Assembly (NCBI GenBank): GCA_959020865.1 | Contig: CAUEUD010000017.1 | Span: 1-27,526, forward strand | Direction: 5' to 3' | From: Eubacterium limosum | GTDB taxonomy: Bacteria > Bacillota > Clostridia > Eubacteriales > Eubacteriaceae | DNA: 27,526 nucleotides | Shown here: one piece after another, positions 1 to 7,590 of the stretch | Position numbering within the stretch: the stretch's first letter is position 1 | Layout of the letters: every line of letters starts with the position of its first letter | Notes under the pieces: model-generated | Told to the model about the DNA's origin: nothing | What the model saw: only the letters and a program-made list of their open reading frames with translations | The model's database searches: none | Position numbers and translations under genes: made by a program

Positions 1-15
1 TTTTTATGAGAGATA

Positions 16-24
16 TGCTAAAAT
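16..24 (+). promoter_or_regulatory. possible extended -10 of the rho promoter
   Basis: TGC-TAAAAT reads as an extended -10 element about 80 bases ahead of the rho start. Its -35 would fall at or before the window edge, so it cannot be tested here. An AT-rich leader of about 75 bases would follow. Confidence 0.3.
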
Positions 25-95
25 TAGTAATCATAACTATCTATCTTTACTTTTAAATCTACATTTATAAGTTTTGCAATCAAATTTCACATTCT

Positions 96-100
96 GGAGG
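96..100 (+). promoter_or_regulatory. ribosome binding site that decides the rho start
   Basis: GGAGG lies 6 bases ahead of a TTG at 107. The frame is also open from an upstream TTG at 74, but that codon has no ribosome site and would put the GGAGG inside the coding region. The Rho N-terminal domain begins directly at the 107 start. Confidence 0.85.
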
Positions 101-106
101 AATCTA

Positions 107-1960
107 TTGGATACGACAAATCTTGAAAAGCTGACTGTTGCCGATCTGCGCAAAGAGGCGGAGCGTTTAGGCTTTACCGGACTGAGCAAAAAGAAAAAGC
201 AGGAGCTTATCGATATGATTACAGTGGCCAGTCAAAAATCAGAAACGGTTAAAAAGACAGAGGAACCACCCCAAAAAGAAGTAGCTCAAAAGAAGAACAA
301 AACAGAGAAGGCCGAAAAACAAACGTCGAAAAACAGCGATAAAAAGGCAGACGAACGGAAATCTGCCGATAAAAAGAATGAAGGAAAAACGGCTGTTAAG
401 GAAAAGCATGAGACAAAAGCGAATGACCGGGCTCTGGTAGATAAGTCTAAACAGGAGCGCAGTGCGCTGCCCCAGCCGGTGGAAAAACAGCATCATAACA
501 ACCATAACAATTACAATAACCACCGCTATGCAAAAATCAAGGACAATATTGAAGACAGTATTGAAATGGCCGGCCCTCTGGAGGTACTGCCTGAGGGTTT
601 TGGTTTTATCAAGACTCCGGAAATGAAATCTCAGCAGGAATGGGTCTATGTTTCAGGCTCGCAGATCCAGAAGTTTAAGTTGGAAACAGGCGATATTGTC
701 GGGGGAAAGGTGCGTAAGGCCAAACCGGGTGAGAAATACGCGGCCATGCTCTTTTTAGAGATGGTTAACGGAACACAGACCTCAGACATCATCAATAAAA
801 TCAACAGTATGCTCTATGCTGATGATAAAAAAAATCTTGACCGTTTTAAGAACTCGCAGGAAGGGATTTTAGATTTAAATTCCGATGGTTTTGGTTTTTT
901 GAGAATGAACAACTACACCTCCGGTGACAATGATATCTATGTCGCGCCTAACCAGATCCGCCGTTTTAATCTCCGGACCGGCGATAAAATCGTGGGTAAA
1001 ATCCGTATGCCCAACGAAGGGGAAAAGTTTGACGCGCTGCTGTATGTCGAAACCGTCAACGGCGATATTCCCGAAAAGATCGCAAGCCGTCCCCGGTTTG
1101 AACGCCTGACGCCAGTATTTCCAGAGGAACGCATTACCCTTGAAACAGACAGAGACATCGTATCAACCCGTATCATCGATATCTTTTCACCTATGGGAAA
1201 AGGACAGAGGGGGATGATCGTGGCGCCGCCGAAGGCAGGAAAAACAACGCTGCTTAAGGAGATTGCCCAGGGAATCCGTTCCAACCACCCAGAAATTGAG
1301 CTGATTATTTTACTGGTGGACGAGCGCCCTGAGGAAGTAACCGACATGAAGCGTTCCATCGACGCGGATATTGCCTACTCTACCTTTGACCAGCCGCCTG
1401 AAAATCATATCCGTGTGGCGGAAATTGTGCTGGAGCGGGGCAAAAGGCTTGTTGAACAGGGAAAGGACGTTGTTGTGCTGGTGGACAGTCTGACGCGCTT
1501 GACCCGCGGCAATAATCTGGTTGTCGAGCCGTCAGGGAGGACCCTGACCGGTGGACTTGACCCGGAATCGCTGTACTTTCCTAAAAAGTTTTTTGGCTCT
1601 GCCAGAAATATTGAAGGCGGCGGCAGCCTGACCATACTGGCAACTGCGCTGGTGGATACAGGGAGCCGGATGGACGACATTATTTTTGAAGAGTTCAAGG
1701 GCACAGGCAATATGGAACTGCACCTTGAACGTGAGCTGGCTGAACGCCGGATATTCCCGGCTATCAACCTGAACAAATCCGGTACGCGCCGTGAAGAAAA
1801 GCTGCTGACACCCGATGAGCTGAAAGTCAGTTACCAGATCCGTAAACTGTACGCAGGCAACAGCCCTGTGCAGCTGACAGACAAAATTATCAATACCCTT
1901 GAACGCACAACCGATAATGAGGATTTTCTTAAAAAGATCCTTCAGAAATCTAAATCCTGA
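107..1960 (+). CDS. rho: transcription termination factor Rho, with a long insert and two RNA-binding domains
   Basis: This is the hexameric RNA helicase that ends transcription at Rho-dependent sites. From the TTG at 107 it has 617 residues, against about 420 in E. coli. Order: Rho N-terminal helical domain (1-40), hydrophilic Lys/Glu/Gln-rich insert (about 42-150) ending in an Asn/His-rich run (HHNNHNNYNNHR, 129-140), a first cold-shock-like RNA-binding domain (about 156-222, PEGFGFIKT), a second one (about 252-320, SDGFGFLR), then the ATPase. The ATPase shows the P-loop APPKAGKTTLL (373-383), the Walker B stretch VVVLVDSLTRL and the C-terminal SGTRREEKLL. The second RNA-binding domain is in the usual place, so the first is the extra copy. 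No intrinsic terminator follows. Identity is certain; the roles of the insert and extra domain are unknown. Confidence 0.97.
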   Translation: MDTTNLEKLTVADLRKEAERLGFTGLSKKKKQELIDMITVASQKSETVKKTEEPPQKEVAQKKNKTEKAEKQTSKNSDKKADERKSADKKNEGKTAVKEKHETKANDRALVDKSKQERSALPQPVEKQHHNNHNNYNNHRYAKIKDNIEDSIEMAGPLEVLPEGFGFIKTPEMKSQQEWVYVSGSQIQKFKLETGDIVGGKVRKAKPGEKYAAMLFLEMVNGTQTSDIINKINSMLYADDKKNLDRFKNSQEGILDLNSDGFGFLRMNNYTSGDNDIYVAPNQIRRFNLRTGDKIVGKIRMPNEGEKFDALLYVETVNGDIPEKIASRPRFERLTPVFPEERITLETDRDIVSTRIIDIFSPMGKGQRGMIVAPPKAGKTTLLKEIAQGIRSNHPEIELIILLVDERPEEVTDMKRSIDADIAYSTFDQPPENHIRVAEIVLERGKRLVEQGKDVVVLVDSLTRLTRGNNLVVEPSGRTLTGGLDPESLYFPKKFFGSARNIEGGGSLTILATALVDTGSRMDDIIFEEFKGTGNMELHLERELAERRIFPAINLNKSGTRREEKLLTPDELKVSYQIRKLYAGNSPVQLTDKIINTLERTTDNEDFLKKILQKSKS

Positions 1961-1970
1961 GAAAATAAAC

Positions 1971-1999
1971 TTGCATTTTTACAGAGAATCTGTTATACT
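1971..1999 (+). promoter_or_regulatory. sigma-A promoter of rpmE
   Basis: TTGCAT (1971-1976), a 17-base spacer and TATACT (1994-1999), with a TGT just before the -10 (extended -10). It starts 10 bases after the rho stop and gives a leader of about 60 bases, which contains a short AT-rich inverted repeat near 2016-2036. Confidence 0.8.
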
Positions 2000-2064
2000 A
2001 ACTTAGTTGAAAAAAATATATGTATCAATATATATAAATACGAGAACGAAATGAGGTGAATTCG

Positions 2065-2271
2065 ATGAAAAAAGGTATCCACCCAGAATACGGTAAATCC
2101 GTTGTTAAATGCGCATGTGGTAATACATTTGAAACAGGTTCTGTTAAACCGGAACTGAAGGTTGAAATCTGTTCAGCTTGCCATCCTTTCTTTACTGGTA
2201 AACAGAAATTAGTAGATACAGGTGGTCGTGTAGAACGATTCAACAGAAAATACGGCAAAAAAGGCGAATAA
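2065..2271 (+). CDS. rpmE: 50S ribosomal protein L31, zinc-binding form
   Basis: A 68-residue protein of the large ribosomal subunit. The ATG at 2065 is chosen because AGGTG (2054-2058) lies 6 bases upstream and the family starts MKKGIHP; a GTG at 2056 is also in frame but overlaps that ribosome site. The sequence has the zinc-binding pattern CACG...CSACHPFFTGKQK of the C+ type and the usual C-terminal VERFNRKYG. It has its own promoter and an intrinsic terminator right behind it, so it can be expressed independently of rho and prmC. The rho-rpmE-prmC order is common in Firmicutes. Confidence 0.97.
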   Translation: MKKGIHPEYGKSVVKCACGNTFETGSVKPELKVEICSACHPFFTGKQKLVDTGGRVERFNRKYGKKGE

Positions 2272-2277
2272 TGAATG

Positions 2278-2306
2278 AAAGTCGGTTCCTGGTAACCGAC
2301 TTTTTT
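2278..2306 (+). terminator. intrinsic terminator of rpmE
   Basis: GTCGGTT (2281-2287) pairs with AACCGAC (2294-2300) around a CCTGGT loop, flanked by A3 and followed by six T. It starts 7 bases after the rpmE stop and lies before the preferred prmC start at 2322. Confidence 0.85.
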
Positions 2307-2321
2307 ATTGTTAAAAACAGG

Positions 2322-3185
2322 ATGAATACTATTAAAGAACTCATAGAAGTGGGGAGTACAAGGCTTGCGCAGTGCGGGTCTGTAAGCCCAAGACTGGATG
2401 CTGAGGTGCTTCTGGCATCGGTGTTGAACTGCTCGCGTATCACTTTTTACAGTGACCCTGACAGGACTGTAAGCTTTGAAGATGCCGAAGAGTACCGCAA
2501 CCGCATTGACCGTCGGGCGGCCCTTGAACCAGTGGCTTACATTACAGGTGAAAAAGAATTTATGGGACTGGTTTTTCATGTTTCGCCAGATGTGCTTATT
2601 CCGAGGCCGGATACGGAATCACTGGTAGAGGCGATTCTCGAAAAGGTTATCCCACAGATCAAACAGGATACCGGAAAGCCGCGTGTGCTTGATTTGTGTA
2701 CAGGAAGCGGTGCAATCGGCCTCTCACTGAAATTTTTTGACCCAAGTGCGGCGGTTACCCTCACGGATATTTCGGACAGAGCGCTGAAGGTGGCAGCAGA
2801 AAACGCCCGGAATTTAGGTTTTTCAAACATTGCGATGGTAGAGAGCGATCTTTTTAAAGGCCTTTCGACAGCAGAGCCTTTTGACCTGATTGTATCTAAT
2901 CCGCCTTATATTCCTGATGGCATTATTCCGACGCTGCAAAGAGATATTGTGGAATATGAGCCAATGCTGGCGCTTTCAGGCGGTGTGACAGGATATGATC
3001 TCTATGAGCGTATTGCGCTGGAAGCGGGCCCTTACTTAAGAAAAGGCGGCGCGATTGTTCTTGAGGTTGGCAATGCCCAGGAGGTAAGAGTCGCAGAGCT
3101 TCTTGAAGCACAGGGCTTTGGCGCCATAACGATGGTCCCTGACCTGACAGGAGCGGTGCGCGGAGTTGTCGCTTGGAAAGAATAA
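2322..3185 (+). CDS. prmC: release factor N5-glutamine methyltransferase PrmC (HemK)
   Basis: Methylates the glutamine of the GGQ motif in peptide-chain release factors, using S-adenosylmethionine. The N-terminal helical domain (about 1-75) contains SPRLDAEVLL. The methyltransferase fold follows, with the SAM-binding loop DLCTGSGAIGLSL and the catalytic NPPYIP. From the ATG at 2322 it has 287 residues, normal for the family. The frame is open from an ATG at 2271 that overlaps the rpmE stop, but the extra 17 residues do not look conserved and would span the rpmE terminator. The ribosome site at 2322 is weak (ACAGG directly against the ATG), so the start is less certain than the identity. prfA is not adjacent. 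No clear terminator follows. Confidence 0.93.
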   Translation: MNTIKELIEVGSTRLAQCGSVSPRLDAEVLLASVLNCSRITFYSDPDRTVSFEDAEEYRNRIDRRAALEPVAYITGEKEFMGLVFHVSPDVLIPRPDTESLVEAILEKVIPQIKQDTGKPRVLDLCTGSGAIGLSLKFFDPSAAVTLTDISDRALKVAAENARNLGFSNIAMVESDLFKGLSTAEPFDLIVSNPPYIPDGIIPTLQRDIVEYEPMLALSGGVTGYDLYERIALEAGPYLRKGGAIVLEVGNAQEVRVAELLEAQGFGAITMVPDLTGAVRGVVAWKE

Positions 3186-3201
3186 AAACAAAAAATTGAA
3201 G

Positions 3202-3231
3202 TTGAATTTGAAGTTCAAAAACTTTTATGAT
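3202..3231 (+). promoter_or_regulatory. promoter of the efp operon
   Basis: TTGAAT (3202-3207), an 18-base spacer and TATGAT (3226-3231). The spacer contains a perfect 13-bp palindrome, TTTGAAGTTCAAA (3207-3219). The leader to efp is about 55 bases. Confidence 0.6.
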
Positions 3232-3290
3232 AGAATAAAAGAAGCTATACGACTAAGAAACAGGATTTAATATTTGGAGGTATTTTATAG

Positions 3291-3848
3291 ATGATATCAG
3301 CAGGTGAATTTAAAAAAGGCGTGACCTTTGAAATGGACGGAAGTGTTTTCATGATTGTGGAATTCCAGCATGTAAAACCAGGAAAGGGTGCCGCTTTCGT
3401 TCGTACTAAAATCAGAAATGTTCTGACTGGAGCAGTTGTAGAAAAAACATTCAGCCCAACTGAAAAATTTCCGAAAGCCCATATTGACACAAAGGAAATG
3501 CAGTATCTGTACGCAGATGGCGATCTGTACTATTTTATGGATCTTGAAACCTATGAACAGATTCCGCTGAACTACGATCAGGTTGAAGATGCGCTGAAGT
3601 TCTTAAAAGAAAACGACAACGCAACCATTCGTTTCTTCAAAGGAGAAGCTTTCTCAGTAGCAGCTCCAAACTTTGTTGAACTGCTCATTACCAAAACCGA
3701 ACCGGGCTTCAAGGGCGACACCGCTACCGGCGCCAATAAACCGGCAACTCTGGAAACCGGTGCAGTTATCACTGTTCCTTTATTTGTAGAAGAAGGAGAT
3801 ACGATTCGTGTAGACACCAGAACCGGTGAATACATGGAACGTGTATAA
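3291..3848 (+). CDS. efp: translation elongation factor P
   Basis: Relieves ribosome stalling at consecutive prolines. The 185-residue length and three-domain layout are normal: KOW-like N-terminal domain, central OB domain, C-terminal OB domain ending TRTGEYMERV. The tip of domain I reads KPGKGAAF, with Lys32 at the position that is modified in Bacillus EF-P, so a Firmicutes-type modification is likely (inference). GGAGG lies 10 bases before the ATG. The stop shares one base with the next start, so this is the first gene of a long operon. Confidence 0.98.
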   Translation: MISAGEFKKGVTFEMDGSVFMIVEFQHVKPGKGAAFVRTKIRNVLTGAVVEKTFSPTEKFPKAHIDTKEMQYLYADGDLYYFMDLETYEQIPLNYDQVEDALKFLKENDNATIRFFKGEAFSVAAPNFVELLITKTEPGFKGDTATGANKPATLETGAVITVPLFVEEGDTIRVDTRTGEYMERV

Positions 3849-4309
3849 TGCATATGAAATATATCCGTGAAAAGGTAGCCTTTATTGAGGGTTTGGTAGA
3901 AGGCCTTGAGTTAGACCTTACGACCAAGGAAGGTAAGGTGCTTGACCGGATTATCGACGTATTGGGCGATATGACCGACGCGCTAGAGGGTCTGGCAGAG
4001 GCTCAGGATGAGCTGGAAGATTACGCGGAAATGATTGATGACGACCTGACCGAGCTTGAGGAATTCATTCTGGATGAAGACTGGGATGAGGAATACGATG
4101 ATTTTGATGATGTGGATTTTGACGATGACGACGACTATTATGAAGTTGTATGTCCCAAATGCGGAACAGTCTATATTACCGATTTCGAAGCCTTTGACGA
4201 TGATGAAGTGTTTTGCCCTGAGTGTGGCGAACAGTTTCATCTGGAAGAAAAAGTCGTTGAAGAATTAACCCATGGCGAAGGGTGTCAGTGCGGACATCAT
4301 CACGAATAG
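3848..4309 (+). CDS. CD1247-type acidic coiled-coil/zinc-ribbon protein, function unknown
   Basis: A 153-residue protein of a clostridial family without a known role. The N-terminal part (about 1-70) is helical and heptad-like (YIREKVAFIEGLVEGLELD...). A strongly acidic stretch with runs of Asp follows (about 70-97). The C-terminal part has a zinc-ribbon pattern, CPKCG...CPECG, and ends in a metal-ligand-rich tail, CQCGHHHE. It overlaps the efp stop by one base and is followed directly by the Asp23 gene, so it is translated with efp. Two ATG codons (3848, 3854) could start it; the second gives MKYIREK, which matches the family start as I remember it. The acidic region could mimic nucleic acid (inference). 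Confidence 0.8.
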   Translation: MHMKYIREKVAFIEGLVEGLELDLTTKEGKVLDRIIDVLGDMTDALEGLAEAQDELEDYAEMIDDDLTELEEFILDEDWDEEYDDFDDVDFDDDDDYYEVVCPKCGTVYITDFEAFDDDEVFCPECGEQFHLEEKVVEELTHGEGCQCGHHHE

Positions 4310-4321
4310 GTGGTGTATAAA

Positions 4322-4666
4322 ATGGATGAAAACCAAAAATTAAACCCTCAGGAAATCTCTAACGAAATGGTCTGTTCGATTGCGAATCTGGCTGCGCTGG
4401 GGGTGGACGGCATCGACAAAATGTTTATGCGTATGTCTGATGAAATATTGGATATGATTTATCCTTCTGCTGTTTCTAAGGGCGTAAAGGTTGTGCGCCA
4501 GGAAGATGGCTATCATATCGACGTGCATGTGATTACAGAGCTGGGAATTGACATTCCCCAGATCGCCAGAAAAACCCAGATTAAGGTTAAAGAATCTGTT
4601 GAGATTATGACCGGCAATCAGGTGGCGCAGGTTAATGTTCACGTGGAAGGCAGCGGTAAATATTAA
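4322..4666 (+). CDS. Asp23/Gls24 family protein
   Basis: A 114-residue member of the Asp23 (DUF322) family, linked in other Firmicutes to cell-envelope stress. The family pattern is visible: ISNEMVCSIANLAALGVDGI at the start, GVKVVRQEDGYHIDVHVITELGIDIPQIA in the middle, and VNVHVEG near the end. The ATG at 4322 follows AGGTGG (4308-4313) by 8 bases; a GTG at 4310 in the same frame overlaps that site and is less likely. An Asp23 gene between efp and nusB is a standard Firmicutes arrangement. Confidence 0.92.
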   Translation: MDENQKLNPQEISNEMVCSIANLAALGVDGIDKMFMRMSDEILDMIYPSAVSKGVKVVRQEDGYHIDVHVITELGIDIPQIARKTQIKVKESVEIMTGNQVAQVNVHVEGSGKY

Positions 4667-4676
4667 AAAAGCATTC

Positions 4677-4708
4677 AAAAGGCTGTGAGAGTATTCTTGC
4701 GGCCTTTT
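4677..4708 (+). terminator. possible weak terminator or attenuator before nusB
   Basis: AAAAGGC (4677-4683) pairs with GCCTTTT (4702-4708). The inner bases GTGAGA and TCTTGC extend the stem through G-U pairs around a GTAT loop. The T-run is only four bases, so it is likely to be partial and to tune expression of nusB and the genes behind it. Confidence 0.45.
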
Positions 4709-4730
4709 ATACTGTGAGATAGAGGTAACT

Positions 4731-5189
4731 ATGAGTCGAAAAATGAATCGAAAAGAAGAGAGAGAACTGGCTCTGCGCGGGATTTTCCAGATTGATTTTC
4801 ACGCTGAGGATGCAGAGCTGGATACCAGCCTCAAAAATTTTTTTGAGCTGGCGGGACAGGGTGACCCTGAAGATGAAGTGGCAGGTATGACAAGCGGCTA
4901 TGCGAAGAAGGTCATCGACGCTGCTCTTGAAAACCAAGGGGCTATTGACGCGTTAATCGCTGGCCATTTAAAAGAAACCTGGGATTTCAGCCGTGTGCCG
5001 AAAATGGAGAAGGCCATCCTGCGTCTGGGCGTTACCGAGCTTTTATACACCAAGGTGCCAAAGGAGGTAGCGATTAACGAGGCAGTAGAGCTGGCCAAAA
5101 AATACGCCTCAGAAGAAAGCAAAACCTATATCAATGGTATTCTCAATAGAGTGGCGGTCGAGCACGCAGACGAGCTTTCAAAGGATTGA
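4731..5189 (+). CDS. nusB: transcription antitermination protein NusB
   Basis: RNA-binding all-helical protein that joins NusE (ribosomal protein S10) on boxA RNA and promotes rRNA antitermination. Its 152 residues cover the family from RKEERELALRGIFQIDF to ESKTYINGILNRVA. The conserved WDFSRVPKMEKAILRLGVTELLY and VPKEVAINEAVELAKKY are present. AGAGGT lies just upstream of the ATG. The next gene starts 6 bases after the stop. Confidence 0.96.
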   Translation: MSRKMNRKEERELALRGIFQIDFHAEDAELDTSLKNFFELAGQGDPEDEVAGMTSGYAKKVIDAALENQGAIDALIAGHLKETWDFSRVPKMEKAILRLGVTELLYTKVPKEVAINEAVELAKKYASEESKTYINGILNRVAVEHADELSKD

Positions 5190-5195
5190 TGGCAC

Positions 5196-6155
5196 ATGGA
5201 TGGTTTATCTCTGGGAATTGACACCAGTAATTACACAACCTCCATTGCTGTAGCTGATGCTGATGGTGAAGTGGTTTATGAAAAAGAGTTTCTGCTTCGG
5301 GTAAAGCCCGGCGAACGCGGGTTGCGCCAGTCAGAAGCCCTGTATCAGCATGTTAAAAATCTGCCAGTACTTTTTGAGAGCATTCCTGAAGATTTAAAAA
5401 TGCGGGAGCGGTTACAGGTGGTATGTTACTCGGATCGGCCGCGTCCTCAGGAGGATTCTTACATGCCGGTCTTTCGCGCAGGCATTGGATGCGGAAAAAC
5501 CATTGGCAGTCTGTTTGCGATTCCCACCTTTGCGGTGAGCCATCAGGAGAATCATATCCGCAGCGCCATTTACGGCAGCGGAATGAAACCGGAAGAACTC
5601 CATTTTCCACTTTTGGCAACGCATTTTTCTGGAGGCACCTCTGAGATACTGTTGGTAAACTCAAGGAAAAGCGGGTATGATTGTAAAATAGCGGGGGCGA
5701 CCCTGGACCTGAATGCCGGACAGCTCATCGACCGAGTGGGTGTACGCCTGGGCTACGCTTTTCCTGCCGGTAAGGCGCTGGAGCAGCTGGCGCTGCAAGC
5801 AGTGAAGCGCAACTGTGTGATACCGTCAAACGTTGATAAAATGAACTTTCACTTTTCGGGGCAGGAAAACAAAGCGACAGCACTTCTGGACTCGGGGACA
5901 GCGCCGGAGGAGGTAGCCTATGGGCTCCACCGCTGTATCGCCAAGACATTATCGAAGGCCATAGCGCTGGCGGCTGCCACTTATGGTGTAGGGGATGTTC
6001 TGTTTTCAGGCGGTGTTATGTCAAATCAGATCATCCGGGGACTTATCGAGAAAGAGCTGAGCCGCAGGCATCTGCGCCTGCACTTTACGAAACCCTGCTA
6101 CGCGACCGACAATGCCGCCGGAAACGCGTTGCTGGGGATTGAAACCATGACATAA
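5196..6155 (+). CDS. TsaD/Kae1-like paralogue (M22 family), role unknown
   Basis: A 319-residue protein of the ASKHA ATPase fold related to TsaD, which makes the t6A modification of tRNA. It has the opening GIDTSNYTTSIAV, a metal-type HxxxH motif (His116 and His120 in SHQENH), the nucleotide loop LLATHFSGGTSEILL, DRVGVRLGYAFPAGKALEQLA, DVLFSGGVMSNQ and the closing CYATDNAAGNALLG. Several of these deviate from true TsaD (its GGHT-type loop is SGGTSE here). I read it as the second, clostridial Kae1-like protein rather than the tRNA enzyme. It starts 6 bases after nusB with AAAGGA 10 bases upstream and sits 11 bases before xseA. Neither TsaB nor TsaE is nearby. Confidence 0.82.
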   Translation: MDGLSLGIDTSNYTTSIAVADADGEVVYEKEFLLRVKPGERGLRQSEALYQHVKNLPVLFESIPEDLKMRERLQVVCYSDRPRPQEDSYMPVFRAGIGCGKTIGSLFAIPTFAVSHQENHIRSAIYGSGMKPEELHFPLLATHFSGGTSEILLVNSRKSGYDCKIAGATLDLNAGQLIDRVGVRLGYAFPAGKALEQLALQAVKRNCVIPSNVDKMNFHFSGQENKATALLDSGTAPEEVAYGLHRCIAKTLSKAIALAAATYGVGDVLFSGGVMSNQIIRGLIEKELSRRHLRLHFTKPCYATDNAAGNALLGIETMT

Positions 6156-6166
6156 AGGGGGTTCCT

Positions 6167-7387
6167 ATGATTACCCGGGCGCTTAGTGTTACAGAAGTCA
6201 ATCATTTTATTAAAACCATGCTGGATGGAAACAGCGTGCTGAAAAACCTTATGGTAGAGGGAGAAATTTCCAATCTGAAGTTTCATTCCTCAGGCCATGT
6301 ATATTTTTCGTTAAAAGACAATCAAAGCCGTATTGCCTGCGTTATGTTCCGCAATAATGTGCAGAATCTGAAATTCCGGCCAGAGGAAGGGATGAAGATC
6401 ACAATCAAAGGTGGTATTTCGGTTTTTGAACGCAACGGCCAGTACCAGATTTACGTTCGCTCTATGGAACCCCAGGGAGTTGGCGCGCTTTACAAGGCCT
6501 TTGAGCAGCTGAAGGAAAAATATCAGGCGTTGGGATGGCTGGATACAGAGCAGAAAAAGCCCCTGCCAGAGTATATCCGCAGAGTGGGGATTGTTACCTC
6601 GCCTACTGGGGCGGCGATCCGCGATATGATCTCAGTCATCCGGCGGAGAAATCCTCAGATTCATATTGTCATCTACGGGGCGCTTGTGCAGGGAGATGGC
6701 GCGGCAGAAGAGATTGCGAGAGGTATCGAAACCTTTAACCGTCTCGGCAACGCAGATGTGGTTATTATTGGACGCGGCGGCGGGTCCATGGAAGACCTGT
6801 GGGCCTTTAATGAGGAAATTGTAGGCGAAGCGATACATGCCTCGCAGCTTCCCATTATTTCTGCAGTAGGGCACGAAACGGATTTTACTATTGCGGATTT
6901 TGTGGCGGACATGCGTGCGCCAACACCGTCTGTAGCCGGTGAACTGGTAGCTGAGAACCTGTTAGAATGGTCAGGGGCGTTAACCCAGCTGAAATCCCGT
7001 CTGCTCAGGGCGATGAACCGCCATATTGAAAAAAACCGTATGGCACTGACACAGGCTGCTGCCCGGCTTTTGAGAAGCGGGCCGGAAAACCAGGTGGCGG
7101 ATATGCGCTTATACCTGGACGCGCTCCAGGACCGTATGCTGAGGAGCATGCGGTTTGAAATTGAGCGGCAGCGCAGCAGGGTGGAGTCAGTATCCAGGAG
7201 GCTGGATGCTCTCAATCCGCTGGGGGTGCTGAAACGCGGTTATGTCTTGGCTGAGGGTAAATCCGGCGTTCTTGTACGCTCAGCTGCTGAGGCAAAGGCC
7301 GCGGGAACCATGAAATTAAAATTCCACGATGGCGAGGTCATCGTTTCTGTGATAAAGGAGGAGCCTGAATGGCAACCAAAAAGTTAA
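6167..7387 (+). CDS. xseA: exodeoxyribonuclease VII large subunit
   Basis: Catalytic subunit of the metal-independent single-strand exonuclease. It has 406 residues: an N-terminal OB fold (about 1-100, VEGEISNLKFHSSGHVYFSLKD), the catalytic domain with GIVTSPTGAAIRDM, GRGGGSMEDLWAFNEE and GHETDFTIADFVADMRAPTPS, and a helical C-terminal region that binds small subunits, ending DALNPLGVLKRGYVLAEG. A GGGGG site lies 5 bases before the ATG. The end overlaps xseB by 19 bases, which suggests translational coupling. Confidence 0.97.
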   Translation: MITRALSVTEVNHFIKTMLDGNSVLKNLMVEGEISNLKFHSSGHVYFSLKDNQSRIACVMFRNNVQNLKFRPEEGMKITIKGGISVFERNGQYQIYVRSMEPQGVGALYKAFEQLKEKYQALGWLDTEQKKPLPEYIRRVGIVTSPTGAAIRDMISVIRRRNPQIHIVIYGALVQGDGAAEEIARGIETFNRLGNADVVIIGRGGGSMEDLWAFNEEIVGEAIHASQLPIISAVGHETDFTIADFVADMRAPTPSVAGELVAENLLEWSGALTQLKSRLLRAMNRHIEKNRMALTQAAARLLRSGPENQVADMRLYLDALQDRMLRSMRFEIERQRSRVESVSRRLDALNPLGVLKRGYVLAEGKSGVLVRSAAEAKAAGTMKLKFHDGEVIVSVIKEEPEWQPKS

Positions 7388-7590
7388 AAACAAAAATTAC
7401 CCGGCTCGAGACCATTGCGGAGGCTTTAGAGCAGAATGATCTGGATCTTGAGAAGTCACTGGCCCTTTTTGAAGAGGGAATGAAGCTGGTAAAGGAGTGC
7501 GGCAGTGATCTGGACGGCATTGAAGAAAAGGTCACGATCTTGACAGCCGATAATCAGGAAATGCCTTATGAAGGAGAAACAGAGGAATGA
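7369..7590 (+). CDS. xseB: exodeoxyribonuclease VII small subunit
   Basis: A 73-residue helical hairpin protein that binds the XseA C-terminus. The family pattern TRLETIAEALEQNDLDLEKSLALFEEGMKLVKEC is clear. It starts inside the end of xseA with AAGGAGGAG upstream and ends overlapping the ispA start by 4 bases (ATGA). Length is normal. Confidence 0.96.
   Translation: MATKKLKTKITRLETIAEALEQNDLDLEKSLALFEEGMKLVKECGSDLDGIEEKVTILTADNQEMPYEGETEE

Noticed and set aside
74..106. Upstream TTG start for Rho adding 11 residues
   Set aside because: No ribosome site precedes it, and the GGAGG that serves the TTG at 107 would lie inside the coding region.
2000..2064. Ribosomal-protein L31 leader RNA
   Set aside because: The leader is short and AT-rich with only a weak ATATAT inverted repeat; I cannot match it to a known leader structure.
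2025..2579. 184-codon open frame on the - strand over rpmE and prmC
   Set aside because: It is antisense to two clear genes, has no recognisable domain, and crosses the rpmE promoter region and terminator.
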